The notes under the pieces were generated by a model that saw only the letters and a program-made list of their open reading frames with translations, was not told where the DNA came from and ran no database searches. From assembly GCA_945878405.1 (NCBI GenBank), contig CAMCTJ010000006.1, positions 1 to 64,000 of the forward strand: a stretch of 64,000 bases of DNA, given 5' to 3'. This DNA is from Bdellovibrio sp. ZAP7. GTDB taxonomy: Bacteria; Bdellovibrionota; FAC87; UBA2466. The position numbers and the translations under genes are program-made. Positions 15,873 to 25,329 of this stretch are shown one piece after another (within the stretch, counting starts at the first letter, position 1; each line of letters opens with the position of its first letter).

Positions 15873-16505
15873 TTACTTGAAGAGAAAAGTAAAGTTGAGC
15901 AGTCCCATGAGAGTTCGTGTATACAAATGATTATCCGCCACGCTGTCATTGAGGATGTCAGACATACCTAAATCGTATCTGATATCTAAACCGATCAGCA
16001 GATTTTTCTTGGTTTGAAAGCCGAACCAAGCACCAAAGGTTACTCCGTAATCATTCTTAAATTCTGACTTAACTGGTGAGGTTACTCCCCCGCTTTCTTT
16101 GGTGGCGCTGATCATTAATCCACTGAGATAAGGTCCAGCTTTTAAGTTAAAGTTTTTGGACAAGAGCCATTTAATCAAAACGGGAGTTTCCAAATAAGTG
16201 AGGTAGTAGGATTCTTTCGCCCCTCCCCCCGATGGCAAAAATTCAAAATTCTTCTGAGCATTCAAGATATCTATTTCAACAGAAACGCTCGGCAACACAG
16301 AAAATTCCAAACCGAAACCAAAGCTAAGGCCCATTTTGCTCTCTACTCCACCCAGAGCTATCTGCTCATGATTCGTGGAACTAAACCCCCCTAGTAGATT
16401 AAGTCCCATTCCCCCATTGAGGCGTTGCTCACCCAAAGAAAAGCCTGAGCCCATCAAAGCAAAGATTAAAATCGGAAGTAGCAGGGTTTTATTCATTTTT
16501 TTCAT
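15873..16505 (-). CDS. Outer-membrane beta-barrel porin-like protein
   Basis: I take the ATG at 16505 (MKKMNKTLLLPILIFALMGSG, 210 aa), the start of a normal signal peptide; the longer track start adds an unlikely leader. The mature protein alternates strands and turns in the style of OmpA/OmpW-like small barrels: GGMGLNLLGGFSS, LSFGFGLEFSVLPSVSVEIDILN, YYLTYLETPVLIKWLLSKNFNLKAGPYLSG, FGAWFGFQTKKNLLIGLDIRYDLGMSDI. It ends with LLNFTFLFK, a C-terminal phenylalanine-rich strand suiting BAM recognition. It fits the outer-membrane beta-barrel (OMP_b-brl) domain type. Ligand or role is unknown. Confidence 0.78.
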   Translation of the reverse strand: MKKMNKTLLLPILIFALMGSGFSLGEQRLNGGMGLNLLGGFSSTNHEQIALGGVESKMGLSFGFGLEFSVLPSVSVEIDILNAQKNFEFLPSGGGAKESYYLTYLETPVLIKWLLSKNFNLKAGPYLSGLMISATKESGGVTSPVKSEFKNDYGVTFGAWFGFQTKKNLLIGLDIRYDLGMSDILNDSVADNHLYTRTLMGLLNFTFLFK

Positions 16506-16576
16506 CTCTCTGATTATCGGCGAAATGTCACATACATACATAACCAGCCGCGCCACGTTTTTCTTTTTTATTTCCC

Positions 16577-16588
16577 ATTGAATTCAAT
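16577..16588. repeat. 12-bp perfect palindrome upstream of glnN
   Basis: ATTGAATTCAAT is a perfect palindrome in the 200-bp region between the divergent barrel gene and glnN. Its TTGAAT lies 18 bp before a TAAAGT, a weak sigma70-like pair for glnN. A related half-matching sequence (TTTGAATTCCAA) lies at 16677-16688, just before the glnN ribosome site. It could be an operator, but AT-rich palindromes of this length also arise by chance. Confidence 0.3.
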
Positions 16589-16705
16589 CAAGAAAATCCC
16601 GTAAAGTATTAAGGTGCTTTTGAAAAAGACGGTGTTTTTTTCAGGAGCACATCCAACTTAATGTCTTTGGAGTTTATTTGAATTCCAACGGCGAGAAAGG
16701 ACCCC

Positions 16706-18862
16706 ATGAAAACTTTTGAACGCCTCGACCAACCTACGCCTATTTCTGACTATTTCGGAGAGCTAACTTTCGGTCTCGCTCAAATGAGAGAGAAGCTTCC
16801 TAAGGAGGCCTATTTAAACCTCGTCAAATCCTTAGACCAGGGCAAAAAACTAACCAGCGAAACTGCTGATGCTATCGCGACGGCGATCAAAGAATGGGCA
16901 GTCCAAAAAGGAGCCACACATTTCTGTCATTGGTTTCAGCCAATGACCGGGCTAACGGCTGAAAAACACGATGCCTTTATTTCTATCCAGCATTCTTATC
17001 ATTCAGAAATCCGTGTCATGGAAAGGTTTACAGGAACACAACTTATTCAGGGAGAACCAGATGCCTCTAGTTTTCCAAGTGGTGGGATGCGTTCGACTTT
17101 TGAGGCTCGAGGTTATACTGCCTGGGATCCTTCCTCCCCTCTGTTTATAATCGAGGGAGTTCGGGGACACACCCTCTGCATCCCCACTGTTTTTTTCGGC
17201 TACCATGGAGAGGCACTCGACAACAAAACCCCTCTTCTTCGTTCTAATCAGGCCCTTTCAAAGGAAGCTTGTGAGTTTTTAAAATTGCTCGGTGATGTTG
17301 ATGTAAAATCAGTCACAGCTACCTTGGGAGCAGAACAAGAATACTTTCTCTTAGATAGAGAGCTCGCGAGACAACGTCCCGATCTCGTTCTCACCGGAAG
17401 AACCTTACTCGGAGCCCCCTCTAGCAGAGGCCAGCAACTGGAAGACCATTACTTCGGATCTATTCCTAATCGTGTAAAAGAGTTCATGGAGGACTTAGAG
17501 TTTGAAGCTTATCGGCTCGGAATCCCCCTAAAAACTCGACACAATGAAGTGGCTCCTAGTCAGTTTGAATTAGCTCCCATTTTTGAATCAGCAAATATCG
17601 CAGCGGATCACAACACGCTCTTAATGGAAACTCTAAAAAGAGTGGCTTACCAACATGAAATGGTCTGTTTAATTCATGAAAAACCTTTTGCTGGAATCAA
17701 TGGAAGCGGAAAACATTGCAACTGGAGTATTTGCAATGACAAAGGAGAAAACCTCTTAGAGCCTGGAAACACTCCTCACCAAAATCTTCGCTTTTTGGCA
17801 ATGATTGCAGTTGTTCTGAAGGCAGTTTATCGGCATGCGGCTGTTTTAAGAGCAAGTATTGCTTCAGCAGGTAATGACCACCGATTAGGTGCCAATGAAG
17901 CTCCTCCTGCGATTATTTCAGTTTTTCTGGGAGAGCTTCTTGAAAAAATTCTTACGAATATTGAAAAAGGGGTAGCTAGTCAGGCGACTGAAGCCCAGAT
18001 TATTCATTTAGGGGTCGGACACATTCCCGACATCTCAAAGGATTACACCGATAGGAACAGAACGAGCCCCTTTGCTTTTACAGGAAATAAATTTGAATTC
18101 AGAGCTGTGGGAGCCTCAGCTAATGTCAGTGTTCCAGTAGCTATCGTAAATGCAGCAGTAGCTGAAATGTTTCAACAAGCTACCCAAGATCTCCAGGCTC
18201 TTTTAGCCAAAAAACCGGGCAGCCGCGATGAAGCGGTCATGGAGCTCATTCGGGCCTATACATCCGAGAGCAAAGCGATTCGGTTTGCGGGAAACAACTA
18301 CTCCGAAGCGTGGCAAAAGGAAGCCAAGGAGCGGGGACTTCCAGTCCTCCCGAGAACACCCGAAGCTGTCAGCACAATGAAAAATCCCAAGGCAACTGAG
18401 TTTCTCACCAAGATGAAAGTTCTCACGGAACCCGAAATTCACGCTCGCTATCACATTGCGGTAGAGCGCTACAATAAAACTATTTCGATTGAGCTCGCAA
18501 CACTTCGTGATCTGGTGCAAGGGCATGTTTTACCGGCGCTAGAAACCCAGTTGAAAGAAGTGTTGGACTTCAAAGATGCTTTAACTCAGCCTGAGGCTAA
18601 GTCTCGATGCCAAGGTAGGGTCACAGAGCTGGAGTCGTTATACGGTAATCTTTTGGCGACGCTTGGGTCATTGTCTTCAACTCTGAGCGAAATAGAATCC
18701 GGCAAATCAGAAGAAGAAATGATGACTATCTTAGCCGATGTTGCGATTCCCTTGAGTGTGGAGCTTCGCCAACTATGCGACCAAACGGAAATGACCATCG
18801 CGGATAAGCACTGGCCGCTTCCTAAATATCGCGAATTGCTTTTTTCTCACGCTTTGAGCTGA
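16706..18862 (+). CDS. glnN: Type III glutamine synthetase GlnN
   Basis: GlnN makes glutamine from glutamate and ammonium with ATP in the cytosol. At 718 aa it has the length of the GSIII family, about 1.6 times GSI. Diagnostic blocks are CHWFQPMTGLTAEKHDAFI, FPSGGMRSTFEARGYTAWDPSSP (family-specific), LGAEQEYFL (metal Glu), RHNEVAPSQFELAPIFE, NGSGKHCNWS and RTSPFAFTGNKFEFRAVG. The C-terminal ~200 residues form the helical extension unique to GSIII. An AAAGGA site precedes the ATG. No glnB/glnD or GSI gene is nearby. The last 41 bp overlap the convergent cstA gene. Regulation may involve the palindrome at 16577. Confidence 0.96.
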   Translation: MKTFERLDQPTPISDYFGELTFGLAQMREKLPKEAYLNLVKSLDQGKKLTSETADAIATAIKEWAVQKGATHFCHWFQPMTGLTAEKHDAFISIQHSYHSEIRVMERFTGTQLIQGEPDASSFPSGGMRSTFEARGYTAWDPSSPLFIIEGVRGHTLCIPTVFFGYHGEALDNKTPLLRSNQALSKEACEFLKLLGDVDVKSVTATLGAEQEYFLLDRELARQRPDLVLTGRTLLGAPSSRGQQLEDHYFGSIPNRVKEFMEDLEFEAYRLGIPLKTRHNEVAPSQFELAPIFESANIAADHNTLLMETLKRVAYQHEMVCLIHEKPFAGINGSGKHCNWSICNDKGENLLEPGNTPHQNLRFLAMIAVVLKAVYRHAAVLRASIASAGNDHRLGANEAPPAIISVFLGELLEKILTNIEKGVASQATEAQIIHLGVGHIPDISKDYTDRNRTSPFAFTGNKFEFRAVGASANVSVPVAIVNAAVAEMFQQATQDLQALLAKKPGSRDEAVMELIRAYTSESKAIRFAGNNYSEAWQKEAKERGLPVLPRTPEAVSTMKNPKATEFLTKMKVLTEPEIHARYHIAVERYNKTISIELATLRDLVQGHVLPALETQLKEVLDFKDALTQPEAKSRCQGRVTELESLYGNLLATLGSLSSTLSEIESGKSEEEMMTILADVAIPLSVELRQLCDQTEMTIADKHWPLPKYRELLFSHALS

Positions 18863-20633
18863 CCTTCAGAAAGGTCTGAACGGCAAGGACTCCTAAGCAG
18901 GTAAAAAGAAGTGCAGTGAGAGTGAGATCAATTGAGCCGCGAATAACCGATTGGCTATCGCTAGATTTTATCCATGGGATAAACAGATCACGACTCAGCT
19001 CCCACGCTCCTGAGCTGGTGGTTATCAGAACAAAGAGCATAGGCACTAAAGTAACCCACTGGTACCGATGTTTGCCCCAAGTTCGCAAAACGAGTGTGCC
19101 GGTCCCCAGAGCAATCACCGCCAGCAGTTGATTGGCGATCCCAAACATTGGCCATATGGTGCCGATATTTCCCGTAAAAATAAAATATCCCCAAGAACAA
19201 ACGGTGATCAGCGACGTAATAACAGTTCCCGGTATCCAGTCCGCTCGTTCAAATCGTTTGTCTATTTTCCCCAGAAACTCCTGCAAAACAAATCTCGCTA
19301 TCCGAGTACCGGTATCGATCGTGGTGAGAATAAAAAGAGCTTCGAACATGATGCAGAAATGGTACCAGTACGATAAAAAGCTAGTGAGCCCTGGGATCTG
19401 AGAAAGAATCTTAGACATCCCAATAGCAAGCGAAACCGCCCCCCCTGTTCTTCCTTGAACTTTTTCTTGAACCTCGCTCTCCAGCACCGGCAATTCTTCG
19501 ATATGGTAACCCATGAGCTTTAAGCCCTCGAATTTCTCGGCACTGACATTGATCGCAAAATAATCCCCAGGATGAAGACTAGAAACGGCTATCAAAGCTA
19601 CAACCCCCACTAGCCCTTCAATCAACATGGCTCCATAACCAATCACTCTAGAATCAGACTCTCGACTGACCATTTTAGGAGTCGTCCCTGATGCAACCAG
19701 AGCATGAAAACCAGATACAGCTCCACACATGATAGTGATAAATACAAAAGGAAAGACTTTCCCAGATACAATAGGACCGCCTCCATGAATAAAAGATGTC
19801 AGGGCAGGAAGTTTAATTTCTGGATTAACGACCATCACCCCAATTACTAAGAGTCCAATCGTGCCGATCTTCAAGAATGAAGAAAGATAGTCGCGGGGAC
19901 AAAGCAAAAGCCAGACTGGTAGAACTGAAGCCGTAAAACCGTAAACCATCATTGCAAGAGTGATCTGATTTTTTGTAAGCGAAAAAGTACTTGCCCAGGC
20001 GGAATGGGCAATTTCCCCGCCGAAGCCCACTGCAGCTAGAAGGGCAATCACGCCAATAACCGTCGCTTCCCCCAATCGTCCTGGGCGAATTTTGTAAGCG
20101 TATACCCCCATAAAAAAAGCGATTGGAATCGTCATGGCGATAGTAAACGTTCCCCAGGCGCTTTCACTCAAAGCATTCACAACGACAAGCCCCAACCCTG
20201 CGAGTGCAATGATCAGCACAAATAAAACAGCAAGCCCCGCTGCAATTCCTGCTTTAGTTCCTAATTCTATTTTTACAATTTCTGCTAGTGATTTTCCTTG
20301 ATATCGCATGGAGGCCACAAGAATAATAAAATCTTGAACGGCTCCTGCGAGCACCACTCCGATGAGGAGCCACAAGAGTCCAGGAAGATATCCAAACTGG
20401 GCTGCCAAAACAGGACCAATCAGGGGCCCAGCTCCCGAAATAGCGGCAAAGTGGTGGCCGAATAAAACCCACTTGTGGGTGGGATGATAGTTCTGGCCAT
20501 CATTGAGCGAGTAAGCAGGCGTTTCTTTTAAATCATCTAAAACACAAACTCGGGCTGCTAAAAAAGCACTGTAAAAGCGAAAGGCGATAGCCAAAACACA
20601 AATTACAGCCACAATGAGAGGGAGTGCATGCAT
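18822..20633 (-). CDS. cstA: Carbon-starvation / pyruvate transporter CstA
   Basis: CstA is a polytopic inner-membrane carrier for pyruvate and peptide-type nutrients used in carbon starvation. I choose the ATG at 20633 (603 aa): it starts directly with the first membrane helix (MHALPLIVAVICVLAIAFRFYSAFLAARV), as CstA proteins do, with AGGCG upstream. The 40-residue extension in the track does not resemble the family. Family blocks include HKWVLFGHHFAAISGAGPLIGPVLAAQFGYLPG near the N-terminus and a block with SGTTPKMV. The C-terminus overlaps the convergent glnN gene by 41 bp. Confidence 0.92.
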   Translation of the reverse strand: MHALPLIVAVICVLAIAFRFYSAFLAARVCVLDDLKETPAYSLNDGQNYHPTHKWVLFGHHFAAISGAGPLIGPVLAAQFGYLPGLLWLLIGVVLAGAVQDFIILVASMRYQGKSLAEIVKIELGTKAGIAAGLAVLFVLIIALAGLGLVVVNALSESAWGTFTIAMTIPIAFFMGVYAYKIRPGRLGEATVIGVIALLAAVGFGGEIAHSAWASTFSLTKNQITLAMMVYGFTASVLPVWLLLCPRDYLSSFLKIGTIGLLVIGVMVVNPEIKLPALTSFIHGGGPIVSGKVFPFVFITIMCGAVSGFHALVASGTTPKMVSRESDSRVIGYGAMLIEGLVGVVALIAVSSLHPGDYFAINVSAEKFEGLKLMGYHIEELPVLESEVQEKVQGRTGGAVSLAIGMSKILSQIPGLTSFLSYWYHFCIMFEALFILTTIDTGTRIARFVLQEFLGKIDKRFERADWIPGTVITSLITVCSWGYFIFTGNIGTIWPMFGIANQLLAVIALGTGTLVLRTWGKHRYQWVTLVPMLFVLITTSSGAWELSRDLFIPWIKSSDSQSVIRGSIDLTLTALLFTCLGVLAVQTFLKVSSKREKKAIRDI

Positions 20634-20823
20634 GGATTCGCCTAAAGTGCCGTAGTTCTGATGAAACGACAAGAGCTGGACAGTGTCCACAAATGGAATT
20701 CTCTCGCTGCAGAGCGTGACACCCTCGATGGCATTTCTGATGCAGCTTTTCATATACCAAAGAAGTTAACTGACAATTTACTTGGTTCTTGGCCTCTAAA
20801 TACCGAAAAGATGAGGGGAACTT

Positions 20824-22557
20824 ATGCCAAAGAATCCTGACAAATTAAGATCAAAATTACGATGGTGGGCTTTGGGTCTTATCCCCTTGTCAGCCAGCGT
20901 AGTTTACTTTTCTGCCAACGATAAACCTCAAACCCCGTTAAAAACCATAACGGTCGCGGAATCGCCTTTAGTCTCGCAATCTCCTTTAAACTCTGAATCC
21001 TCTTTTCCCGCTCAACAGCAAGAGAACCCTGAAGTGCTTCAGGGACCGGAGCTTCCCGTTCAAATAAAATCAGAGCTAAAATCTCAAATTCGCAATGAAG
21101 AAATGCCGGCTGGCTCTGCCGAATCTAATCGTTCCGAAGTCGTTTCGGTTGCGCCACTAGCACCAAGTAGCACAGAGCTAGTAGAAACGAAAAACCCTCT
21201 TTCAGCCCCTTCTCTGAGTGATCTCCTCACTCATCAAGCGAACACACCGAGCTCCTATGTGTCCAATAATAGTTCGGGATCTCCTTCTAGCTCTCCGGAT
21301 CATCTTTCCGGCAAATCACAACTGGAACCAGTTTCTCTTAAAAAGGCAGACAGCCTCGACAGCGTTTCACCTGACCGTTACAAAGAACCGAAGCAAGAAA
21401 CCTTCGACGTCAAGTTTGAAGAAAAGCAACCCAGGCGCTCTCTTCTGTCTCAAGTTTCTCCCGTTGAGATTGCAAATGCCGACTCTCTTTCGAAAACCTC
21501 TGGTTCTAACTCAAACACCTCTTCCGTAAAAAAGGTTTCAAATTCAAGTAAGGGAAATGCTTCGGAAGAAAACGACGACGACGCCCCTCCCTTTCCCTCG
21601 GCCGAGGAGGGTAAAAAAGGAGAAACGGGAACTCAGCTAAAACTTGCAAAGCCTTATTGCTTTTTGCTTCCTAAAGGAAGCCCGGCCGCTCAGTGCGCGA
21701 TGGAGTCAGTTAAACTCATCGTCGAGGAATATGCCAAAGCGGACGTCCATGTCATTCCCGTTTTTCGTTGGTGGGGAGATGATTACTCAGATGATCCAGG
21801 AACACTTGAAAAGCAGGCCATCGAAGCCTGTAATCTTCAAGCGGCCTTTCCTTGGATTGAAGGAGGAAACAAAGTCGCCTCTATTCAGGCTTTTGTGAGA
21901 CATCCGATTCCAAGCATTCAGTGCGGTAAAGACCCCGTAAAAGATCCCGTCTCCGGCTGCTCCAATCTTTGTCCGAATGGTAGTCCTAGTTTTTCTACTG
22001 TGTCGGAGCAAGAGTGTTCAGCGGGCACAGCTCTTCATGAATCAGGACACAGCAACTGCTGTGCGTCTCAATGTAAGAACAAGGGAGATTGCCAACCTAA
22101 ACCCGAAATCGATGCTGGCTGTGGTCTTTGTTTGCAGGGCGGTGGCTCCCAAGCTTCGCTCGAGCGCCTCAAACAACTCTTAGCAAGCAATTCCCCCAAG
22201 GAATGTAACCTGACGGCAGCTGCTTTAGAATCCATCCGTGCCGGAGCTTCTCGAAATCCTGGGTATCTCTATAATCCCAATAAACAATACAAACCCCGTG
22301 GAAAAAAACTAGATTCTATTTTTGGTAAAAAAGGAGTGAAAAAACTCCTCAGGGGGGTTGGTGATAAGGCAGAAGGCGATGGCGAAGGAGAAGGAACACC
22401 CATGTCCTCTGATGATGGGGCAACGACTTCTCGCAGAACATCGTCTTCCAATAAGAAGGGTCCCCAAGAAAGTGGAGATGATAAGAATGTTCCGCTAAAT
22501 GATCCTAAGGGCTATACCCCAGACCAAATTGATCGGTTCACGAACCCAAACGATTAA
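20824..22557 (+). CDS. Secreted/anchored Cys-rich protein with HExxH motif
   Basis: A 577-aa protein with GAGGGG 5 bp before the ATG. One N-terminal membrane segment (WWALGLIPLSASVVYFSA) anchors or exports it. Residues about 35-265 are low-complexity Ser/Pro/Thr/Glu. Residues about 275-450 form a compact domain with many cysteines (PYCFLLPKG, EACNLQA, SIQCGKD, GCSNLCPNG, SNCCASQCKNKGDC, GCGLC). Inside it sits HESGH (residues 405-409), a zinc-peptidase-type HExxH in GTALHESGHSNCC. The C-terminal ~120 residues are Gly/Lys/Ser-rich and disordered. I recognise no family; a secreted metallopeptidase stabilised by disulfides is possible but unproven because no third zinc ligand is obvious. Its stop codon interlocks with that of the next gene. 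Confidence 0.6.
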   Translation: MPKNPDKLRSKLRWWALGLIPLSASVVYFSANDKPQTPLKTITVAESPLVSQSPLNSESSFPAQQQENPEVLQGPELPVQIKSELKSQIRNEEMPAGSAESNRSEVVSVAPLAPSSTELVETKNPLSAPSLSDLLTHQANTPSSYVSNNSSGSPSSSPDHLSGKSQLEPVSLKKADSLDSVSPDRYKEPKQETFDVKFEEKQPRRSLLSQVSPVEIANADSLSKTSGSNSNTSSVKKVSNSSKGNASEENDDDAPPFPSAEEGKKGETGTQLKLAKPYCFLLPKGSPAAQCAMESVKLIVEEYAKADVHVIPVFRWWGDDYSDDPGTLEKQAIEACNLQAAFPWIEGGNKVASIQAFVRHPIPSIQCGKDPVKDPVSGCSNLCPNGSPSFSTVSEQECSAGTALHESGHSNCCASQCKNKGDCQPKPEIDAGCGLCLQGGGSQASLERLKQLLASNSPKECNLTAAALESIRAGASRNPGYLYNPNKQYKPRGKKLDSIFGKKGVKKLLRGVGDKAEGDGEGEGTPMSSDDGATTSRRTSSSNKKGPQESGDDKNVPLNDPKGYTPDQIDRFTNPND

Positions 22558-23507
22558 GGATTTCTTTCTTTCCACATCTTTTTCAAGAAATTTGTTTCGG
22601 GTTCCGACAAACCCGATCCGGCTATTTGATTTAAAATCTCCGAAGACATTCCTTGAATGGTAGTTCTAGTTTCTGTTTGAAAAAACTTCTGCATGTTCTT
22701 ATCTTGGAACAAAGGAGATTTAACAAACCCTCTGATTCCAGCTCGAACTGCTTCGTTATTATTTCTTGAACCTAGATTGACCCAAAAAATCAATCTCTGA
22801 ACCGGGGCAAAGCTCTCATAGTTTTCCTCTGCCAAGATGAGATCCCAAGTAGCCCGCGCCACAGCGGACAGACGAGTATTCACTTGCTTCACCATCGCCG
22901 GCGACAAGTAAACAACTGGTTGAAACACGGGGATGACCAATCTTTTAATCTCCGTTTTGTCGATTTTTTTTGACCAGAAAGCATACCGCTCGATGAGTGT
23001 GACAAGCATTCCCAATGATTCGTCGCTTACTTTTTCCTCCGTCACAAAGCCTTTTACAGAGCGAGTAACAAATAACAAATCCGCTCTGCTACTATCTGAA
23101 AGGTTTTCAAGCATTCGAATGTTCAGTTGAGCCCCATGATAAAAACACTGCCACCCTGTTAATACCTCGCCGTCTTGGATAAGCATCAGTCGAAGCTCTT
23201 GAGGATTTGATTCGCGGAACAACTGTTCTCGAATTTCAAAACTATTTTTCGATGGCGCATACAGATATCGAATGGGCTCTCGGGGCTTGTCCTCAAAGGC
23301 TAAATAAGTGGGGACCTTCCATTCGATCGGATTCTTTCCCAGTCGATTAGTTCTCACAACTCGTGTGCCTTGGTCCTCTGAATAAATGTCGATTCTCTCC
23401 CCATTCCGATTTCTACAGTCGTAGACAGGTTCTTTCTGCCCAGCCTGAGCCCAGAGGGATACAAAGAAGAACAAGTTGAGACCGATGATTCGTTTGTGGC
23501 TGACCAT
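22554..23507 (-). CDS. Exported protein of unknown function
   Basis: A 317-aa protein with a signal peptide (RIIGLNLFFFVSLWAQAG, cleavage after QAG likely). The first half is beta-rich (EPVYDCRNRNGERIDIYSEDQGTRVV, with a Cys that may pair with one in GWQCFYHG); the second half is helical. No recognised domain. It is the last gene of a minus-strand run after pbp-clpS-clpA-recN, 16 bp after recN, but with no visible Shine-Dalgarno of its own. Its C-terminus meets the convergent Cys-rich gene in a 4-bp TTAA stop overlap. Confidence 0.6.
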   Translation of the reverse strand: MVSHKRIIGLNLFFFVSLWAQAGQKEPVYDCRNRNGERIDIYSEDQGTRVVRTNRLGKNPIEWKVPTYLAFEDKPREPIRYLYAPSKNSFEIREQLFRESNPQELRLMLIQDGEVLTGWQCFYHGAQLNIRMLENLSDSSRADLLFVTRSVKGFVTEEKVSDESLGMLVTLIERYAFWSKKIDKTEIKRLVIPVFQPVVYLSPAMVKQVNTRLSAVARATWDLILAEENYESFAPVQRLIFWVNLGSRNNNEAVRAGIRGFVKSPLFQDKNMQKFFQTETRTTIQGMSSEILNQIAGSGLSEPETNFLKKMWKERNP

Positions 23508-23523
23508 TTGTTAATTATATCGA

Positions 23524-25329
23524 TTACAGGCCCAATTCGGAACCACGCTTTCCGGAACGCTTCTTGGCCTTGTCCATGAGAGCTCTCGCATTTGCAAGAC
23601 CCGCTTTAGACACTTCCGAACCACTGAGAAGCCTTGCAATTTCGGCAGTGCTGTCCTCTCGTGAGAGTTTTACGATGGTTGATTCAGTTCTCTTTGCTTT
23701 GGATTCTTTTTTAACCAGAAAATGAGAGTCAGCGTAGACTGCTACTTGAGGCAAGTGCGAAATACAAAGCACTTGAAACGCCTTGGATAGATCATTCATT
23801 TTCTTTCCAACAACGTCTGCGACACGACCTGAAATACCGGTGTCGATTTCATCAAAAACAAGAACGCACGTATCCGCATCAGCTACCAAAGCTTTTTTAA
23901 GTGCTAGCATAATGCGGGACAACTCCCCACCCGATGCTACTTTAAGAAGAGGCAAAAGTGGCTCCCCTGGATTTGCAGCTAACATAAACTCAACCTGTTC
24001 AAAGCCGTCAGGTCCCAGATTTTTTAAATACCCACAGAGTTCAGTGGACAATTGGACTAGGCGTTTATTGTCCAAACCACTAAAATCTAGATCCCAGTCT
24101 TTGCCTTCCGTTTCTTCCCATAGAACGTCAAATAACACGCCCGGCATGGCGAGTTCCGAAAGCTCCGATTCAACTGCTTTTTTGATGCGATTTGCAGCTT
24201 TTAACCGTTGGTTTGAAAGCGTTTTCGCTGATTGCGAGAGCTCCTCAGCTTCCTTAACTAGGCTTTCCAACTCTTTCTGCAAATTTAAGGCAAGGTCTTC
24301 CTGGCTAAGACAATCCCGCTTCAGTTTATCTTGTATTCCAACGAGCTCTTCAACTTCCCTAGCTCCATGTTTTCGAAACAATTCTTGATATCCAAAAACC
24401 CGCTTATGAGCCTCTTCTATTTTTGATTCGTCTACTTCCAAAGAAGTTAGAAGCCGACTGACATCATAACTAAACGTATCTACTTCAGAAGCCAAAGACT
24501 CTGCCCGACCTCGAAGAGCAACAAGCTCGGAAATGGACAGTTTGTCGTTGAGACGACCCAATTTCTTCACTGAGTCCCAAAGAACGGAGTTGAGCGATTG
24601 GCCATCATTTTCAAAATTCGAAAGTACCTGACCCAAACCTTCCTTCAAAGCAACGGAAGCCCGTGACGTTTCTGTGAGTTCTTTAACTTCCTTGAAATCA
24701 TCCACTCCAGGTGCAAAAGCCTCTAGCTCTTGAAGACGGAAGAGATGGTAATCCAAATCCTTGCGCCCCGACATAAAGTTGCTAAGGGTTTCTTCGATCT
24801 GACGGACCTTCGCAATGCACTTACGGTATCTCTCTCGATAGCTCGGGACGAGACCTTTATTTTCTAAAAACTTATCAAGGTACGAAAGATGAAACTCTGG
24901 ACGCATGAGTTTCTGATTGTCATGTTGTCCAAAAATATCTACCAGATTGAGTCCCAACTCCTTAACCGTACTACTCGTGATGGGTGTATCGTTCGCCCAG
25001 GCGCTTGCTCTCCCTTTGGAATTCACTTGTCTTCTCACTATCACCAAAGAGCCATCGGGATTTTTTTCACAGGGGATCCCAACCGTCTCCAAATAATTTA
25101 AGGCCTCATGATCGTTTCGAAGATAAAACTCCCCAGTAACCGTTGCCTGTTCAAAACCTTTACGAATCATATCGGGACCAACCTTGTGGCCTAACAAAAA
25201 GGAAAGAGCTCGAATCAGAATTGACTTTCCAGCACCCGTTTCACCGGTGATGACGTTGAAGCCACTTGAGAAATCAATCTCCAGCTCCTCAATAATGGCC
25301 ATTCCTTGAATATGAAGTCTTTGAATCAT
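23524..25329 (-). CDS. recN: DNA repair ATPase RecN
   Basis: RecN is an SMC-like ATPase that tethers DNA ends in double-strand-break repair. Walker A is NVITGETGAGKSILIRALSFLLG at the N-terminus. The middle (about 160-390) is the long heptad-rich coiled-coil. The C-terminal ABC signature and Walker B are VASGGELSRIMLALKKAL and CVLVFDEIDTGISG. The length (601 aa) is slightly above the E. coli protein (553). The start overlaps the clpA stop by 4 bp (ATGA), so clpA and recN are translationally coupled, an unusual pairing. Confidence 0.95.
   Translation of the reverse strand: MIQRLHIQGMAIIEELEIDFSSGFNVITGETGAGKSILIRALSFLLGHKVGPDMIRKGFEQATVTGEFYLRNDHEALNYLETVGIPCEKNPDGSLVIVRRQVNSKGRASAWANDTPITSSTVKELGLNLVDIFGQHDNQKLMRPEFHLSYLDKFLENKGLVPSYRERYRKCIAKVRQIEETLSNFMSGRKDLDYHLFRLQELEAFAPGVDDFKEVKELTETSRASVALKEGLGQVLSNFENDGQSLNSVLWDSVKKLGRLNDKLSISELVALRGRAESLASEVDTFSYDVSRLLTSLEVDESKIEEAHKRVFGYQELFRKHGAREVEELVGIQDKLKRDCLSQEDLALNLQKELESLVKEAEELSQSAKTLSNQRLKAANRIKKAVESELSELAMPGVLFDVLWEETEGKDWDLDFSGLDNKRLVQLSTELCGYLKNLGPDGFEQVEFMLAANPGEPLLPLLKVASGGELSRIMLALKKALVADADTCVLVFDEIDTGISGRVADVVGKKMNDLSKAFQVLCISHLPQVAVYADSHFLVKKESKAKRTESTIVKLSREDSTAEIARLLSGSEVSKAGLANARALMDKAKKRSGKRGSELGL

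Noticed and set aside
20634-20753. N-terminal 40-residue extension of CstA in the ORF track
   Set aside because: CstA proteins begin at the first membrane helix, which starts at 20633, and the extension has no family-like sequence; it overlaps a possible sigma54 site.
23783-24388. 201-aa plus-strand ORF opposite recN
   Set aside because: It is an antisense shadow of the recN coding frame; the minus-strand frame carries all RecN motifs and the plus frame has no recognisable domain or ribosome site.
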